DNA of 64,000 bases from Flavobacterium sp. N2270 (GTDB lineage Bacteria; Bacteroidota; Bacteroidia; Flavobacteriales; Flavobacteriaceae): contig NZ_CP110005.1 in assembly GCF_025947225.1 (NCBI RefSeq), forward strand, positions 186,001 to 250,000. The letters run 5' to 3'. A model generated the notes under the pieces. The model was not told the origin of the DNA. It saw only the letters and a list, made by a program, of their open reading frames with translations, and did no database searches. Both the position numbers and the translations under genes were made by a program. Positions within the stretch are counted from its first letter, which is position 1. Every line of letters begins with the position of its first letter. Positions 7,290 through 16,259 of this stretch are shown here, one piece after another.

Positions 7290-9752
7290 CTAAGAATTTT
7301 TTTTTCGAAACTTATTCAGAATCTTTTTTAATCCTTTTTCTTCCACTACTTCATCATGATATGACTCACCATAAGCTCCATAACCATAGCCATAACCGTA
7401 TCCATAACCATAGCCATATTTATTTTTATTTTGGAACCCGTTTAATAAGACACTAATATTATTTAGTTCTCCTCTTTTATGTTTTTCATTTACAACTGCA
7501 AGCATTCCCTTTTTGGTAAATCCTTGTCTAGTAACATATATTGTGGCATCTGCATATTTTGCTAATTCTAAGGCATCAGCAACTAAACCAACAGGAGGTG
7601 TATCTAAAATAATGTAATCATATTTTAGTTTTAACTCTTCAATTAAATCATCCATCGCTCCACCCATTAACAATTCAGCTGGGTTTGGCGGAATAGGACC
7701 TGAAGTAATTAAGTCTAAATAAGGTATGTGAGTTGATTGAGTAACTTCTTCTAATGTTTTTTGACCTATTAAATAGTTCACAACACCCGTAATATTATCA
7801 ATATTGAAATCACCAAAAATTCTTGGCTTACGTAAATCTAAACCAACAATTACAGTTTTCTTTTCACTTAATGCAAAAACGGTTGCTAAGTTAATTGAAC
7901 AAAATGTTTTACCTTCTCCACTGACTGAAGAAGTAAGCATTAAAATTTTAGAACCCTCAACTTTCTGTTTTTTATACATAAACTGTAAAGAAGAACGAAT
8001 TGCTCTAAATGATTCTGCTAAAGGTGATTTTGGTTTTTCAAAAACTGATAAGTTATTTAGTGTATTTCTCTTTCCAATTACTCCAATTAAAGGAATTTTT
8101 GTAAGTTTTTGAATATCATCAGCAGTGTTTATGTTATTATCTAATAAGGTTATAAGAAATACAATTAAAAATGGCACCAAAAATCCAATTAAAATTGCTA
8201 AAATATAATTAATACTTGTCTTTGGCCCCCTTAAACCTCCACCAATATCCTTTGCGGGGTCGATAAAGTCTATATCAGAAATGTTAGCTGCTTTAACAAT
8301 TTCTGCTTCACTCCTTTTTTGTAAAAAAGTACTATATAAATTGTCTTTCAGATCATATTTTCTAGTAATTTTAACTAGTTCTTGCTGTTGCTCTGGAAGC
8401 TTACTGATTTCACCTTCAAGAGCTGAAATATTTCTATTTACAATAGCCATATCTACATTCAAAGAAGTCTTAGCACTAATAATATTTTGTAGTAACACTT
8501 TTTTTAATGCTTCCATTTCCGAATCAAACTCGGTGAACATTTTATTGCTTTTAACTGAATAACCTAACTCAGCTCTTTGAGTAGACAATTGAATTAACTT
8601 TGATACATTAATTAAAATATTAGGGTCATCAATTCCTGCAACTGATGGCGCTGGCAATTTAGAAAAGTCGTTATTTTTAAGCAAATATGTATTCAATAAA
8701 TTTAAATATTTGCTTTTACGCTCAAGTTCATCTTTTGTTATATCGAACTCTGAAACTTTATCTGTTAATTTCTCACCACCAGCTTCTAATTGAAATACAT
8801 TTTTTCCTCTTCTAAAATCTTTTAATTCATTTTCTGCTTCTTTTATTTGACCTTCCATTTGTAATAATGTAGAATCAATAAAATTAATTGTATTTGTTGC
8901 AAATTGATTTTTACCATCTAACTGAATCTTTTTCAACATTGATACAGTAGTATTTAAATATTTTACTAATCGATATTTATTTGCTCCTTGTAATTGCAAG
9001 GTAATAACTGAAGCAGCTTTAGTATCAGCAGAAACATCAATTTCTTTATACTTAGCTACCGTTCCATTAAAATCACTAAATCTTAAATAAAACTCTTTTC
9101 CTTTAAAATTAATTGCATCTGGATTTAAATGAAGATTTAATGTTAAGAATGGCAAATTAACTTCCTCATTAATCTTGTATTTTTTAACAAATACATCATT
9201 TAACGTTCCTAAATCGCTTTGAGAGTTATCAATGTAATGGATTAGTTTTCCCGATGGATATTCGGCAAAATCAACACTTAATTCATATTGATTAGAAGAT
9301 AAAAACTTAATTTTGATAGGCGTATTTAAAAGTTGTCCTTTATTTTTATCTATTTTCACATAGAAAGGGACACTGCCATAAACGTCTTCAAAATAATACT
9401 TGCCTTTAACTTCGTAATTGATATAATATTCTAGATTATCAACAACTAATTCATTGTGCGAACGCGACTTTAATGTTGTAATTACAGTTTGAACTTTATC
9501 TGAAACACCTCCCCAGTTAAAAACCAAACTGGTATTAGCTGTAAAAAATGGATTGTTTTCATCTTTAACAACAATGCTAGATTCCATTCCATATATCTTT
9601 TCTTTTCTAATATTTACATTATAAGCAATTAGAAATGTAATAATAAAACTTAACACAAACCATTTCCAATATCCAATAATCTTTAAAAAAAATCCTTTAA
9701 AATCGAAATTTGATTGAGACTCAAAAAAAGTAAAATCTTTAGTATCTAACAT
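7290..9752 (-). CDS. wzc: Polysaccharide co-polymerase/BY-kinase (Wzc-like tyrosine autokinase)
   Basis: The 820-residue protein has the fused PCP-2a architecture: an N-terminal membrane segment (about residues 30-50), a long periplasmic region with coiled-coil stretches, a second membrane segment near 525-545, and a cytoplasmic BY-kinase domain. The kinase shows Walker A in SSVSGEGKT (about 608-616), Walker A' in VGLDLRKP and Walker B in IILDTPP. The C-terminus carries a tyrosine cluster with nine Tyr between about 779 and 798, mostly as Tyr-Gly repeats, which is the usual autophosphorylation tail. It controls chain length and export together with Wza, whose gene lies just upstream. The Tyr-Gly tail is encoded by a hexamer microsatellite. 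Confidence 0.93.
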   Translation of the reverse strand: MLDTKDFTFFESQSNFDFKGFFLKIIGYWKWFVLSFIITFLIAYNVNIRKEKIYGMESSIVVKDENNPFFTANTSLVFNWGGVSDKVQTVITTLKSRSHNELVVDNLEYYINYEVKGKYYFEDVYGSVPFYVKIDKNKGQLLNTPIKIKFLSSNQYELSVDFAEYPSGKLIHYIDNSQSDLGTLNDVFVKKYKINEEVNLPFLTLNLHLNPDAINFKGKEFYLRFSDFNGTVAKYKEIDVSADTKAASVITLQLQGANKYRLVKYLNTTVSMLKKIQLDGKNQFATNTINFIDSTLLQMEGQIKEAENELKDFRRGKNVFQLEAGGEKLTDKVSEFDITKDELERKSKYLNLLNTYLLKNNDFSKLPAPSVAGIDDPNILINVSKLIQLSTQRAELGYSVKSNKMFTEFDSEMEALKKVLLQNIISAKTSLNVDMAIVNRNISALEGEISKLPEQQQELVKITRKYDLKDNLYSTFLQKRSEAEIVKAANISDIDFIDPAKDIGGGLRGPKTSINYILAILIGFLVPFLIVFLITLLDNNINTADDIQKLTKIPLIGVIGKRNTLNNLSVFEKPKSPLAESFRAIRSSLQFMYKKQKVEGSKILMLTSSVSGEGKTFCSINLATVFALSEKKTVIVGLDLRKPRIFGDFNIDNITGVVNYLIGQKTLEEVTQSTHIPYLDLITSGPIPPNPAELLMGGAMDDLIEELKLKYDYIILDTPPVGLVADALELAKYADATIYVTRQGFTKKGMLAVVNEKHKRGELNNISVLLNGFQNKNKYGYGYGYGYGYGYGAYGESYHDEVVEEKGLKKILNKFRKKNS
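7378..7419. repeat. In-frame hexamer microsatellite in the wzc tail
   Basis: About six copies of CATAnC (read on the plus strand, with A, G or T variation) encode alternating Tyr-Gly on the minus strand. Because the unit is six bases, gain or loss of copies keeps the reading frame and changes the number of tail tyrosines. Confidence 0.8.
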
Positions 9753-9763
9753 CTTATTCTCTA

Positions 9764-10558
9764 TTATAGATTTCTAGTTAACAAAATAGTCGTTGTTATT
9801 AATGACAATGCAGTTATAATTGTTCCTATTGTTTGAACACCAGTGGTTCCTGTTCCCCAAGACTTTTGTTTCAAAGGTTTTATATAGATATAATCATTTG
9901 GTTGTATATAAAAAACTGGAGATTCAAATGCTTTTGAACTAGTTAAATCTATATAATATGTTTCAAAACCTTGAGGTAATTTTCTAATAACTTGCACTTC
10001 TTTCCTATTTCCTGTAATGGTAATATCTCCAGAGTTTGCAATTGCCTCCATTATGTTTACTTTATCCTGAAACAATACATTTGTTCCTGGGGTGTTAATC
10101 TCACCATTCACAGTATATCTTAAGCCCGCTAATTTTACATTCACAAACAATCTCGCCTCACTCTTAAAATATTCATCCAAAAGTCTTTTTTCAATTTCGT
10201 TTTTAACTTCTTCAACAGAATATCCTAAAACATTTAAGTTTCCTAAAACAGGTATATTAATATTTCCATGATCATCTACTGTAAATCCATTGAAGTAAAG
10301 TGTTTGTGGACTTTGCTGCACTTGATTTAGTTGAGTAGATGGATTAAACATTTCCACTAATCGTTGATCCAAGGCTTTTATTGATATTGATAAGATATCA
10401 TTTGTTTGAACACGATAAGGCTTTGAAAGAGATTCATTTACCTGAATAAATTGATTCTTTTCTTGTTCTTTCTGTAAATAAATTAAGTCTTTATTTGGTA
10501 TACACGAAGTAGCAAAAACTACTATTAATAATATATATATAAATTTATACAATTTCAT
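9764..10558 (-). CDS. wza: Polysaccharide export outer-membrane lipoprotein (Wza-like)
   Basis: This 264-residue protein starts with a lipoprotein signal (MKLYKFIYILLIVVFATSC), so Cys19 would be the lipidated residue. A polysaccharide-export domain follows (YRVQTNDILSISI), then an SLBB-type segment (LRYTVNGEINTPGT). It ends in a hydrophobic stretch, TIGTIITALSLITTTILL, that could serve as the outer-membrane-spanning helix as in Wza. It is the first gene of the operon, directly followed by wzc, and has a Bacteroidetes -7 element about 20 bases upstream. It is shorter than E. coli Wza, as is usual in Bacteroidetes. Confidence 0.92.
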   Translation of the reverse strand: MKLYKFIYILLIVVFATSCIPNKDLIYLQKEQEKNQFIQVNESLSKPYRVQTNDILSISIKALDQRLVEMFNPSTQLNQVQQSPQTLYFNGFTVDDHGNINIPVLGNLNVLGYSVEEVKNEIEKRLLDEYFKSEARLFVNVKLAGLRYTVNGEINTPGTNVLFQDKVNIMEAIANSGDITITGNRKEVQVIRKLPQGFETYYIDLTSSKAFESPVFYIQPNDYIYIKPLKQKSWGTGTTGVQTIGTIITALSLITTTILLTRNL

Positions 10559-10577
10559 TACATTTTATTTAAGAAAA

Positions 10578-10585
10578 CAAATATA
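10578..10585 (-). promoter_or_regulatory. Probable -7 element of the capsule operon promoter
   Basis: TATATTTG matches the Bacteroidetes TAnnTTTG -7 consensus, 20 bases before the wza ATG. No clear TTG was found at the expected -33 position, so this promoter may need an activator or be weak. Confidence 0.6.
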
Positions 10586-10634
10586 GTTTTTAGAATTAAA
10601 TTTGAGAAATTTAAACCCTTTTATATTAAAAAAA

Positions 10635-11255
10635 TTAATTCTGTTTCAACGAGCTTTCAAACGGAATTCTATGCAACAAACTTCTTCCTAATGTTACTTC
10701 ATCAGCATATTCTAATTCATCTCCAATTGCAACACCTCTAGCAATTGTTGATGTTTTTATATTAAAATCTTTAATCTGTTTATAAATATAAAAATTAGTT
10801 GTATCTCCCTCCATAGTTGAACTTAGTGCAAAAATAATTTCTTCAACATTTCCTAGTTTAATTTTATTAATTAAAGTACTTATTTTTAACTGACTAGGCC
10901 CAATTCCTTCAATAGGGTTTATTTTACCACCTAAAACATGGTAAACCCCTTTAAACAAACCTGTATTTTCAATAGCCATAACATCTCTAACATCCTCAAC
11001 CACACATATTAAACTCTTATCCCTTTTTGTATTACTACAAATTAGACAAACTTTATCGTCTGAAATATTATGACATTCGGTGCAATAAGAAATTTCACTT
11101 CTTAATTTAAATAGTGAAGAGCTTAAATTTTGCGTTTGATCTAAAGGTTGACGAAGTAAATGCAAAGCCAATCGAAGTGCCGTTCTTTTACCAATTCCGG
11201 GTAATTGAGCTATTTCATTTACCGCATTTTCTAATAATTTTGAAGGTAATTCCAT
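10635..11255 (-). CDS. recR: Recombination mediator RecR
   Basis: RecR acts with RecO (and RecF) to load RecA on gapped DNA. The 206-residue product has an N-terminal helix-hairpin-helix ([25 protein letters not shown]), a four-cysteine zinc motif ([16 protein letters not shown]) and a Toprim domain beginning near [13 protein letters not shown] chose the ATG at 11255 ([12 protein letters not shown]), which matches the family N-terminus; a frame from 11282 would add nine unsupported residues. TAnnTTTG-like boxes at 11261-11268 and 11269-11276 lie just upstream, the nearer only five bases from the ATG. It is divergent from the symporter gene. Confidence 0.95.
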   Translation of the reverse strand: MELPSKLLENAVNEIAQLPGIGKRTALRLALHLLRQPLDQTQNLSSSLFKLRSEISYCTECHNISDDKVCLICSNTKRDKSLICVVEDVRDVMAIENTGLFKGVYHVLGGKINPIEGIGPSQLKISTLINKIKLGNVEEIIFALSSTMEGDTTNFYIYKQIKDFNIKTSTIARGVAIGDELEYADEVTLGRSLLHRIPFESSLKQN

Positions 11256-11303
11256 AATTACAAAAATACAAAAGTAAGTCATTTTATTATTAATATATTC
11301 TTT

Positions 11304-11311
11304 TATCTTTG
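11304..11311 (+). promoter_or_regulatory. -7 element upstream of the symporter gene
   Basis: TATCTTTG fits TAnnTTTG and lies 20 bases before the ATG at 11332. The -33 region has only a T-run, with no TTG. Confidence 0.55.
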
Positions 11312-11331
11312 TTTGAAATTAAGCAAAAACT

Positions 11332-12780
11332 ATGAGCCCAATATCAATTCTTATATTAATACTATCTTATTTTAGTGTACTTATTTTGTTCTCTTACTTT
11401 ACAGGAAAGAAAGAAGTTTCAAATAACGACTCTTTTTTTAAAGCAAACAAGCAATCGCCTTGGTATTTAGTAGCTTTTGGAATGATTGGATCTTCTCTTT
11501 CAGGAGTAACATTTATTTCCGTTCCTGGAAAAGTAGAAGGCTCTCAATTTGTTTATTTTCAAATTGTTTTAGGATACATTGTTGGATACTTTATTATTGC
11601 TACCGTTTTACTCCCACTATACTATAAACTTAATTTAACCTCTATTTACACGTATTTAGAAGATCGATTTGGGAAATATTCTTATAAAACAGGAGCTTGG
11701 TTTTTTATTATCTCTAGAACTGTTGGCTCTAATTTAAGATTACTTTTAGTTGCCGATGTTTTGCAAACTTTAGTATTTGAACCACTTGGCATTTCATATT
11801 GGATAACCGTAACTGCAACAATTTTATTAATTTGGCTATATACTTTTAAATCTGGAATTAAAACTATTATTTGGACCGATACACTTCAAACATTCTTCAT
11901 GTTAGTATCTGTTGGAATTTGTATTGTTGTAGTTTCTGAAGATTTAGGTTTAAATATTTCAAATTTTTCTTCTTTTATAGCGGATAGTGATTTTTCTAAA
12001 ACTTTCTTTTTTGAAGACATACATAAACCAACTTATTTTTGGAAACAATTTTTATCTGGTGCTTTTATAGCAATTGTTATGACAGGTCTAGACCAAGATA
12101 TGATGCAAAAAAACCTAACATGTAAAACACTAAAAGATGCGCAAAAAAACATGTTTTGGTTTACAATTGTACTTACTATTGTTAATTTTTTCTTTCTTGT
12201 TTTAGGATTATTATTTACAGAATATGCCTTAAAATATGGTATTAACGCTCATGGTGATGCTTTATTTCCAATTTTAGCCAATAAGCATTTAGGAATAGTC
12301 GTAGCATTTAGTTTTTTACTTGGCCTTATCGCCGCAGCTTATTCAAGTGCAGATAGTGCTTTAACATCATTAACCACTTCTTTTAGTATTGATATTCTTG
12401 ATATTGAGAAAAAATACGATGAAGTAAAACAGGTTACAATAAGAAAAAGAATTCATTTAATGTTTGTAGTAATTTCTATTTTTGTAATCTTATTTTTCAA
12501 ATACGCCTTTAATGATTCAAGTATCATTGATAAAGTATTAAAATTTGCAGGGTTTACTTATGGGCCATTATTAGGTCTTTATAGTTTTGGTTTATTTACC
12601 AAATGGAAAGTCAAAGATGTTCTTGTACCAATTGTAGCCATTTTAGCAGTAGTAATTTCTTTATTATTAAACAACTACAGTTTTGAATGGTTTGGTTTTA
12701 ATTTTGGATTTGAAATATTAATCGTAAACGGAATACTAACTTTCTTAGGATTAATATTGATTCGTAGCAAGCAAAACTAA
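11332..12780 (+). CDS. Sodium:solute symporter (SSS family)
   Basis: The 482-residue integral membrane protein has about 13 hydrophobic segments with the SSS pattern, including FKANKQSPWYLVAFGMIGSS in the TM1-2 region and AAAYSSADSALTSL, the conserved Na+-site serine motif of later helices. It should use the sodium gradient to import a small solute; the substrate (sugar, amino acid, sialic acid or pantothenate-like) is not evident. It is monocistronic, and its last 30 bases overlap the convergent CoA-binding protein gene. Confidence 0.9.
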   Translation: MSPISILILILSYFSVLILFSYFTGKKEVSNNDSFFKANKQSPWYLVAFGMIGSSLSGVTFISVPGKVEGSQFVYFQIVLGYIVGYFIIATVLLPLYYKLNLTSIYTYLEDRFGKYSYKTGAWFFIISRTVGSNLRLLLVADVLQTLVFEPLGISYWITVTATILLIWLYTFKSGIKTIIWTDTLQTFFMLVSVGICIVVVSEDLGLNISNFSSFIADSDFSKTFFFEDIHKPTYFWKQFLSGAFIAIVMTGLDQDMMQKNLTCKTLKDAQKNMFWFTIVLTIVNFFFLVLGLLFTEYALKYGINAHGDALFPILANKHLGIVVAFSFLLGLIAAAYSSADSALTSLTTSFSIDILDIEKKYDEVKQVTIRKRIHLMFVVISIFVILFFKYAFNDSSIIDKVLKFAGFTYGPLLGLYSFGLFTKWKVKDVLVPIVAILAVVISLLLNNYSFEWFGFNFGFEILIVNGILTFLGLILIRSKQN

Positions 12781-13107
12781 AGTACAAGATTCTTCAAAAG
12801 CAATATTATTAGCTTTTAGAATTTGTTCAAACTCTTCATTTTCAGTTCCAGGATTAAAAATTACTCTTCTTGGCTTTAATGATAAAATATAATCGTAATA
12901 TTCTTGCTGTGCTTTTGGATTAATATAAAGTGTAATAGTATCAATTGCATGAAAATCTAGTTTTTCAGTTTCAATAGGCACATCTAAAACCATTCCTTTT
13001 GCAGCTCCAATTGCCACAACTTGATGACTTTTTGCTAATAAATTATTTATTGCTTTATAAGAATATCGTTCTTTATTTGTAGAAGCCCCTATAACAAGTG
13101 TTTTCAT
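12751..13107 (-). CDS. CoA-binding protein (YccU-like)
   Basis: The 118-residue single-domain protein begins with a Rossmann-like strand and loop (KTLVIGASTNKERYSYKAI) and contains RRVIFNPGTENEEF, typical of the small CoA_binding family (YccU-type). The domain resembles the N-terminal part of succinyl-CoA synthetase alpha. Its cellular role is unknown. It converges on, and overlaps by 30 bases, the 3' end of the symporter gene. Confidence 0.87.
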   Translation of the reverse strand: MKTLVIGASTNKERYSYKAINNLLAKSHQVVAIGAAKGMVLDVPIETEKLDFHAIDTITLYINPKAQQEYYDYILSLKPRRVIFNPGTENEEFEQILKANNIAFEESCTLVLLATNQY

Positions 13108-13278
13108 ATGTAAATATTATTATTTTTTAGAAATGTGTATCGCTTACTTTTTTAGATAGTTTAAAAAACAATATTAGTATTTGTGATTTCACATATTTAG
13201 AATATTTATATAAAATTACTAAAATAATTATAACTTTGAGTTAACATTACATTAAAAGCTATTTAAAAAAAGTAGCTA

Positions 13279-13286
13279 TATCTTTG
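13279..13286 (+). promoter_or_regulatory. -7 element of the marC promoter
   Basis: TATCTTTG matches the consensus and is 11 bases from the marC ATG, which predicts a very short leader. The -33 box is not evident. The rest of 13108-13297 is A/T-rich and shows no other feature. Confidence 0.55.
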
Positions 13287-13297
13287 CAAAAAAAATT

Positions 13298-13924
13298 ATG
13301 GAGCTATTTATTTATGTATTTGCCGCACTATTTTCTGTTCTTAATCCTTTAGGAGCAATTCCTATTTTTGTTGGACTAACTCAAGATGACAGCAAAAAAG
13401 AACGCTCGAGAATTTCAATTTGGACAGCTATAAACGTTTTTATAATTCTTTTAATATCCTTTTTTATTGGAGAATATGTGCTTAACTTTTTTGGAATTAG
13501 CATTGATGCTTTAAGAATTGCCGGTGGAATTATTATTGTTAATTCTGGCTTTTCTTTATTGTCTGGAAACATAAGTAAGCGAAAAGGATTAAATAAAAAA
13601 GTTACTAATGACGCTATGCACAGAAACGACATTGCACTTACCCCTTTAGCAATGCCAATGCTCGCAGGCCCAGGCTCTATGTCATTATTAATAGCTATGT
13701 ATCAAGAACAACCAGAAATTTCCGATAAAATTATTACATGTGCAGCTATCTTATGTGTAGCACTTACTATTTTTTTTATTTTAAAAAGCGCTCATTACTT
13801 ATCAAAAATATTAGGAGCATCGGGTATTGTAGCAATTTCACGTATTATTGGTTTTATTGTAATTGCAATTGGTATTCAATATATAAGTAGTTCTCTTGTA
13901 AATATATTAGCTACTGCATTTTAA
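13298..13924 (+). CDS. MarC family integral membrane protein
   Basis: The 208-residue protein has six predicted membrane segments and the MarC/UPF0056 signature: it opens FAALFSVLNPLGAIPIFVGLT and has a central PLAMPMLAGPGSM. The founding family member was once linked to multiple antibiotic resistance, but that was not confirmed and the function is unknown. It is a single-gene unit ending at a strong bidirectional hairpin shared with cysN. Confidence 0.9.
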   Translation: MELFIYVFAALFSVLNPLGAIPIFVGLTQDDSKKERSRISIWTAINVFIILLISFFIGEYVLNFFGISIDALRIAGGIIIVNSGFSLLSGNISKRKGLNKKVTNDAMHRNDIALTPLAMPMLAGPGSMSLLIAMYQEQPEISDKIITCAAILCVALTIFFILKSAHYLSKILGASGIVAISRIIGFIVIAIGIQYISSSLVNILATAF

Positions 13925-13956
13925 TTATTAATAAGAACCAATTAGAACCTTAAAAA

Positions 13957-13989
13957 AAAACCTTAAAACAATTTGTATTTTAAGGTTTT
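13957..13989. terminator. Bidirectional terminator between marC and cysN
   Basis: A perfect 12-bp stem (AAAACCTTAAAA paired with TTTTAAGGTTTT) encloses a 9-base loop. A/T tracts flank it on both sides, so it can serve both convergent transcripts. Confidence 0.85.
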
Positions 13990-14001
13990 CTTTTAAATAA
14001 T

Positions 14002-15246
14002 TTATTCTACAAAACCAACAGCAACTGTATTATTTGTTTGCATATCAATTAAAATAAATGCTCCATTTGCTTTATTCTCTGAGAATTTATCTAAGAAAAG
14101 AGCATTTGCAAGTTTTAAATTTACAACTGCAATAGTATTTAATTCAATACTAGATCCTTCAAAATTTTCTAAAGGATTTTCAGGATTTATTAAATAATTT
14201 ACTTCTTGAATTTTACAAAAAGTAGTTCTTGAAGCAACTTGTAAATGATATTTTGCACTTAAATTAGCAGGTTTTTCGTCTAACCATACTATACGTGCTT
14301 GTACTTCTTTTTCGAAAAGAAAAGGAGTAGTTTCTTTTGCCAAAAGCATTCCTCTGCTAATATCAATTTCGTCTTTTAATCTAATTTGAATAGAATCACC
14401 AGTATTAGCTTCTGATAGAGTCGTTGTAAATTTTCTAATTTCAATTACTTCTGATTTTTTTTCAGACGGCAAAACACTCAATACATCTCCTACTTTCACA
14501 CTTCCAGAACTTACTCTACCTGCATACGACCTGTAATCTATAAACTTATCATTTTGGACATGATATACTTGCTGCACATCCATTCTAAATGGTTTTGTGT
14601 TTTCTACTTTCTTAGAGAAACCATGTAAAACAGTTGACAAGGTTTCTCCATTATACCAAGGTGTATTTTTGGAAACATGCACTACATTATCTCCTTTTAA
14701 AGAACTAATTGGGATAATGGCAATATCTTGTTGAATAGGTTCTAATTGCTTCACCATTTTGTCGATTTCGGCAGCTATGTTTAGAAAAACATCTTCACTA
14801 TATTCGACTAAATCCATTTTATTGATACAAAACACCACTTGTTGCAAACGCAACATACGACTAATAAAATAATGACGATGCGTTTGTTCCAATAAGCCTT
14901 TACGAGCATCAATTAAGATAATCGACAAATCGGAATTAGAAGCACCAGTCACCATGTTTCGAGTATATTCCACATGACCAGGACTATCAGCAATAATAAA
15001 CTTTCTAGTTTCCGAAGAAAAGTAGATATGAGCCACATCGATAGTAATTCCTTGTTCTCGTTCTGCAATTAAACCATCAGTAATCACAGAAAAATCTAAA
15101 TCTTCTAATCCTTTTTCTTTTGTTTTTTTACGAACAAGTTCTTCTTGCTCGATTGTCAATGCATTATTATCATACAGAAAACGACCTATTAAAGTACTTT
15201 TCCCGTCATCGACACTTCCTGCTGTATTTATTTTAAGTAATTCCAT
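14002..15246 (-). CDS. cysN: Sulfate adenylyltransferase subunit 1 (GTPase)
   Basis: CysN is the regulatory GTPase that drives ATP sulfurylase (CysD) to make APS from sulfate and ATP. The translation-factor-like G domain is visible: P-loop GSVDDGKST at residues 10-18, DSPGH (G3) and NKMD (G4). Beta-barrel domains follow. At 414 residues it lacks the fused APS kinase (CysC) seen in some relatives. It is the last gene of the cys operon and ends at the hairpin shared with marC. A gap of about 100 bases holding direct repeats separates it from cysD. Confidence 0.95.
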   Translation of the reverse strand: MELLKINTAGSVDDGKSTLIGRFLYDNNALTIEQEELVRKKTKEKGLEDLDFSVITDGLIAEREQGITIDVAHIYFSSETRKFIIADSPGHVEYTRNMVTGASNSDLSIILIDARKGLLEQTHRHYFISRMLRLQQVVFCINKMDLVEYSEDVFLNIAAEIDKMVKQLEPIQQDIAIIPISSLKGDNVVHVSKNTPWYNGETLSTVLHGFSKKVENTKPFRMDVQQVYHVQNDKFIDYRSYAGRVSSGSVKVGDVLSVLPSEKKSEVIEIRKFTTTLSEANTGDSIQIRLKDEIDISRGMLLAKETTPFLFEKEVQARIVWLDEKPANLSAKYHLQVASRTTFCKIQEVNYLINPENPLENFEGSSIELNTIAVVNLKLANALFLDKFSENKANGAFILIDMQTNNTVAVGFVE

Positions 15247-15279
15247 TTTTTTATTCGATAGTTAGATTATTTGAGAGTA

Positions 15280-15324
15280 CGATTCTTCGATTCTTGGAAA
15301 GTTCGATTCTTCGATTCTTCGAAA
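15280..15324. repeat. Two near-identical 21-base direct repeats between cysD and cysN
   Basis: A unit reading CGATTCTTCGATTCTTNGAAA occurs at 15280-15300 and 15304-15324 with one difference. Each unit contains an internal 8-base repeat (GATTCTTC). Further degenerate ATTCGA/ATCTAATAATC copies extend the tract on both sides (about 15255-15350). Confidence 0.8.
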
Positions 15325-15350
15325 AATCTAATAATCCAAAGATCCAATCA

Positions 15351-16253
15351 TCAAAAATAGCCTCCCTTTTTTCTTTGTTCCAAAGCGGCTTCCGATCGTT
15401 TATCATCTATCCTCGCTCCTCTTTCTGATGATTTTGATGCTTTGTTTTCATACATTACTTCATCAATTGTAGCTGCATTTGATGGTAAAGCTGCTGTACA
15501 TGTCATATCTCCAACCGTACGAAAACGAACAATATCGGTAACAATCTCATCGGTTTCCACCAAATTCAAATACGCTGAGTGTGCTAAAACGGCTCCGTCT
15601 CTTTTTACTAATTTGCGTTCGTGAGCGAAATAAATAGAAGGCAATTCTAAATTTTCTTGTTTGATGTAACTCCACACATCTTCTTCGGTCCAATTACTAA
15701 TAGGAAAAGCTCTTACGTTTTCACCAAAGTTGATTTTACCATTCAAAATTGTAAACATTTCCGGACGTTGTTTTTTAGCATCCCATTGTCCAAAATCGTC
15801 TCTTACTGAAAAGATGCGTTCTTTGGCTCTAGATTTTTCTTCATCACGACGCGCTCCGCCAATACAAGCATCAAACCCGAATTCTTCGATAGCATCTAAA
15901 AGCGTTACGGTTTGCAACGAATTTCTACTCGCATACTTACCTGTTTCTTCCTGTGCTTTATTTGAATTAATACTATCTTGAACATAGCGAACGATTAATT
16001 CGACATCTAATTCAGCTATTAATTTATCACGAAAAGTTATCGTTTCTGGAAAATTATGACCGGTATCGATATGCATAAAAGCAAACGGAATCTTAGCCGG
16101 ATAAAAGGCTTTTTGCGCTAATCTTGCTACTGTAATGGAATCTTTTCCACCAGAAAACAACAAGACTGGTTTTTGAAATTGGGCTGCGACTTCTCTTAAA
16201 ATATAAATACTTTCGTTTTCTAATTCCTCTAAATGATTTCTCATTTCTTTCAT
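15351..16253 (-). CDS. cysD: Sulfate adenylyltransferase subunit 2
   Basis: This is the catalytic subunit of heterodimeric ATP sulfurylase. The 300-residue protein has the PP-loop SGGKDS at residues 34-39, the GGARRDEEKSRAKERIFS arginine-rich segment, and the family C-terminus ending KKGGYF. It lies 6 bases after cysH and is followed by cysN, so the operon makes APS and reduces it. All family landmarks are present. Confidence 0.96.
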   Translation of the reverse strand: MKEMRNHLEELENESIYILREVAAQFQKPVLLFSGGKDSITVARLAQKAFYPAKIPFAFMHIDTGHNFPETITFRDKLIAELDVELIVRYVQDSINSNKAQEETGKYASRNSLQTVTLLDAIEEFGFDACIGGARRDEEKSRAKERIFSVRDDFGQWDAKKQRPEMFTILNGKINFGENVRAFPISNWTEEDVWSYIKQENLELPSIYFAHERKLVKRDGAVLAHSAYLNLVETDEIVTDIVRFRTVGDMTCTAALPSNAATIDEVMYENKASKSSERGARIDDKRSEAALEQRKKGGYF

Positions 16254-16259
16254 TTGTTA

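Noticed and set aside
12751..12780. Sequence error causing the overlap of the symporter and CoA-binding genes
   Set aside because: Both C-termini look complete in family terms, and short convergent overlaps are common in compact genomes.
13108..13297. Small RNA gene or hidden coding region
   Set aside because: The region is A/T-rich with no stable hairpin, no tRNA-like arms and no open frame of note beyond the marC promoter box.
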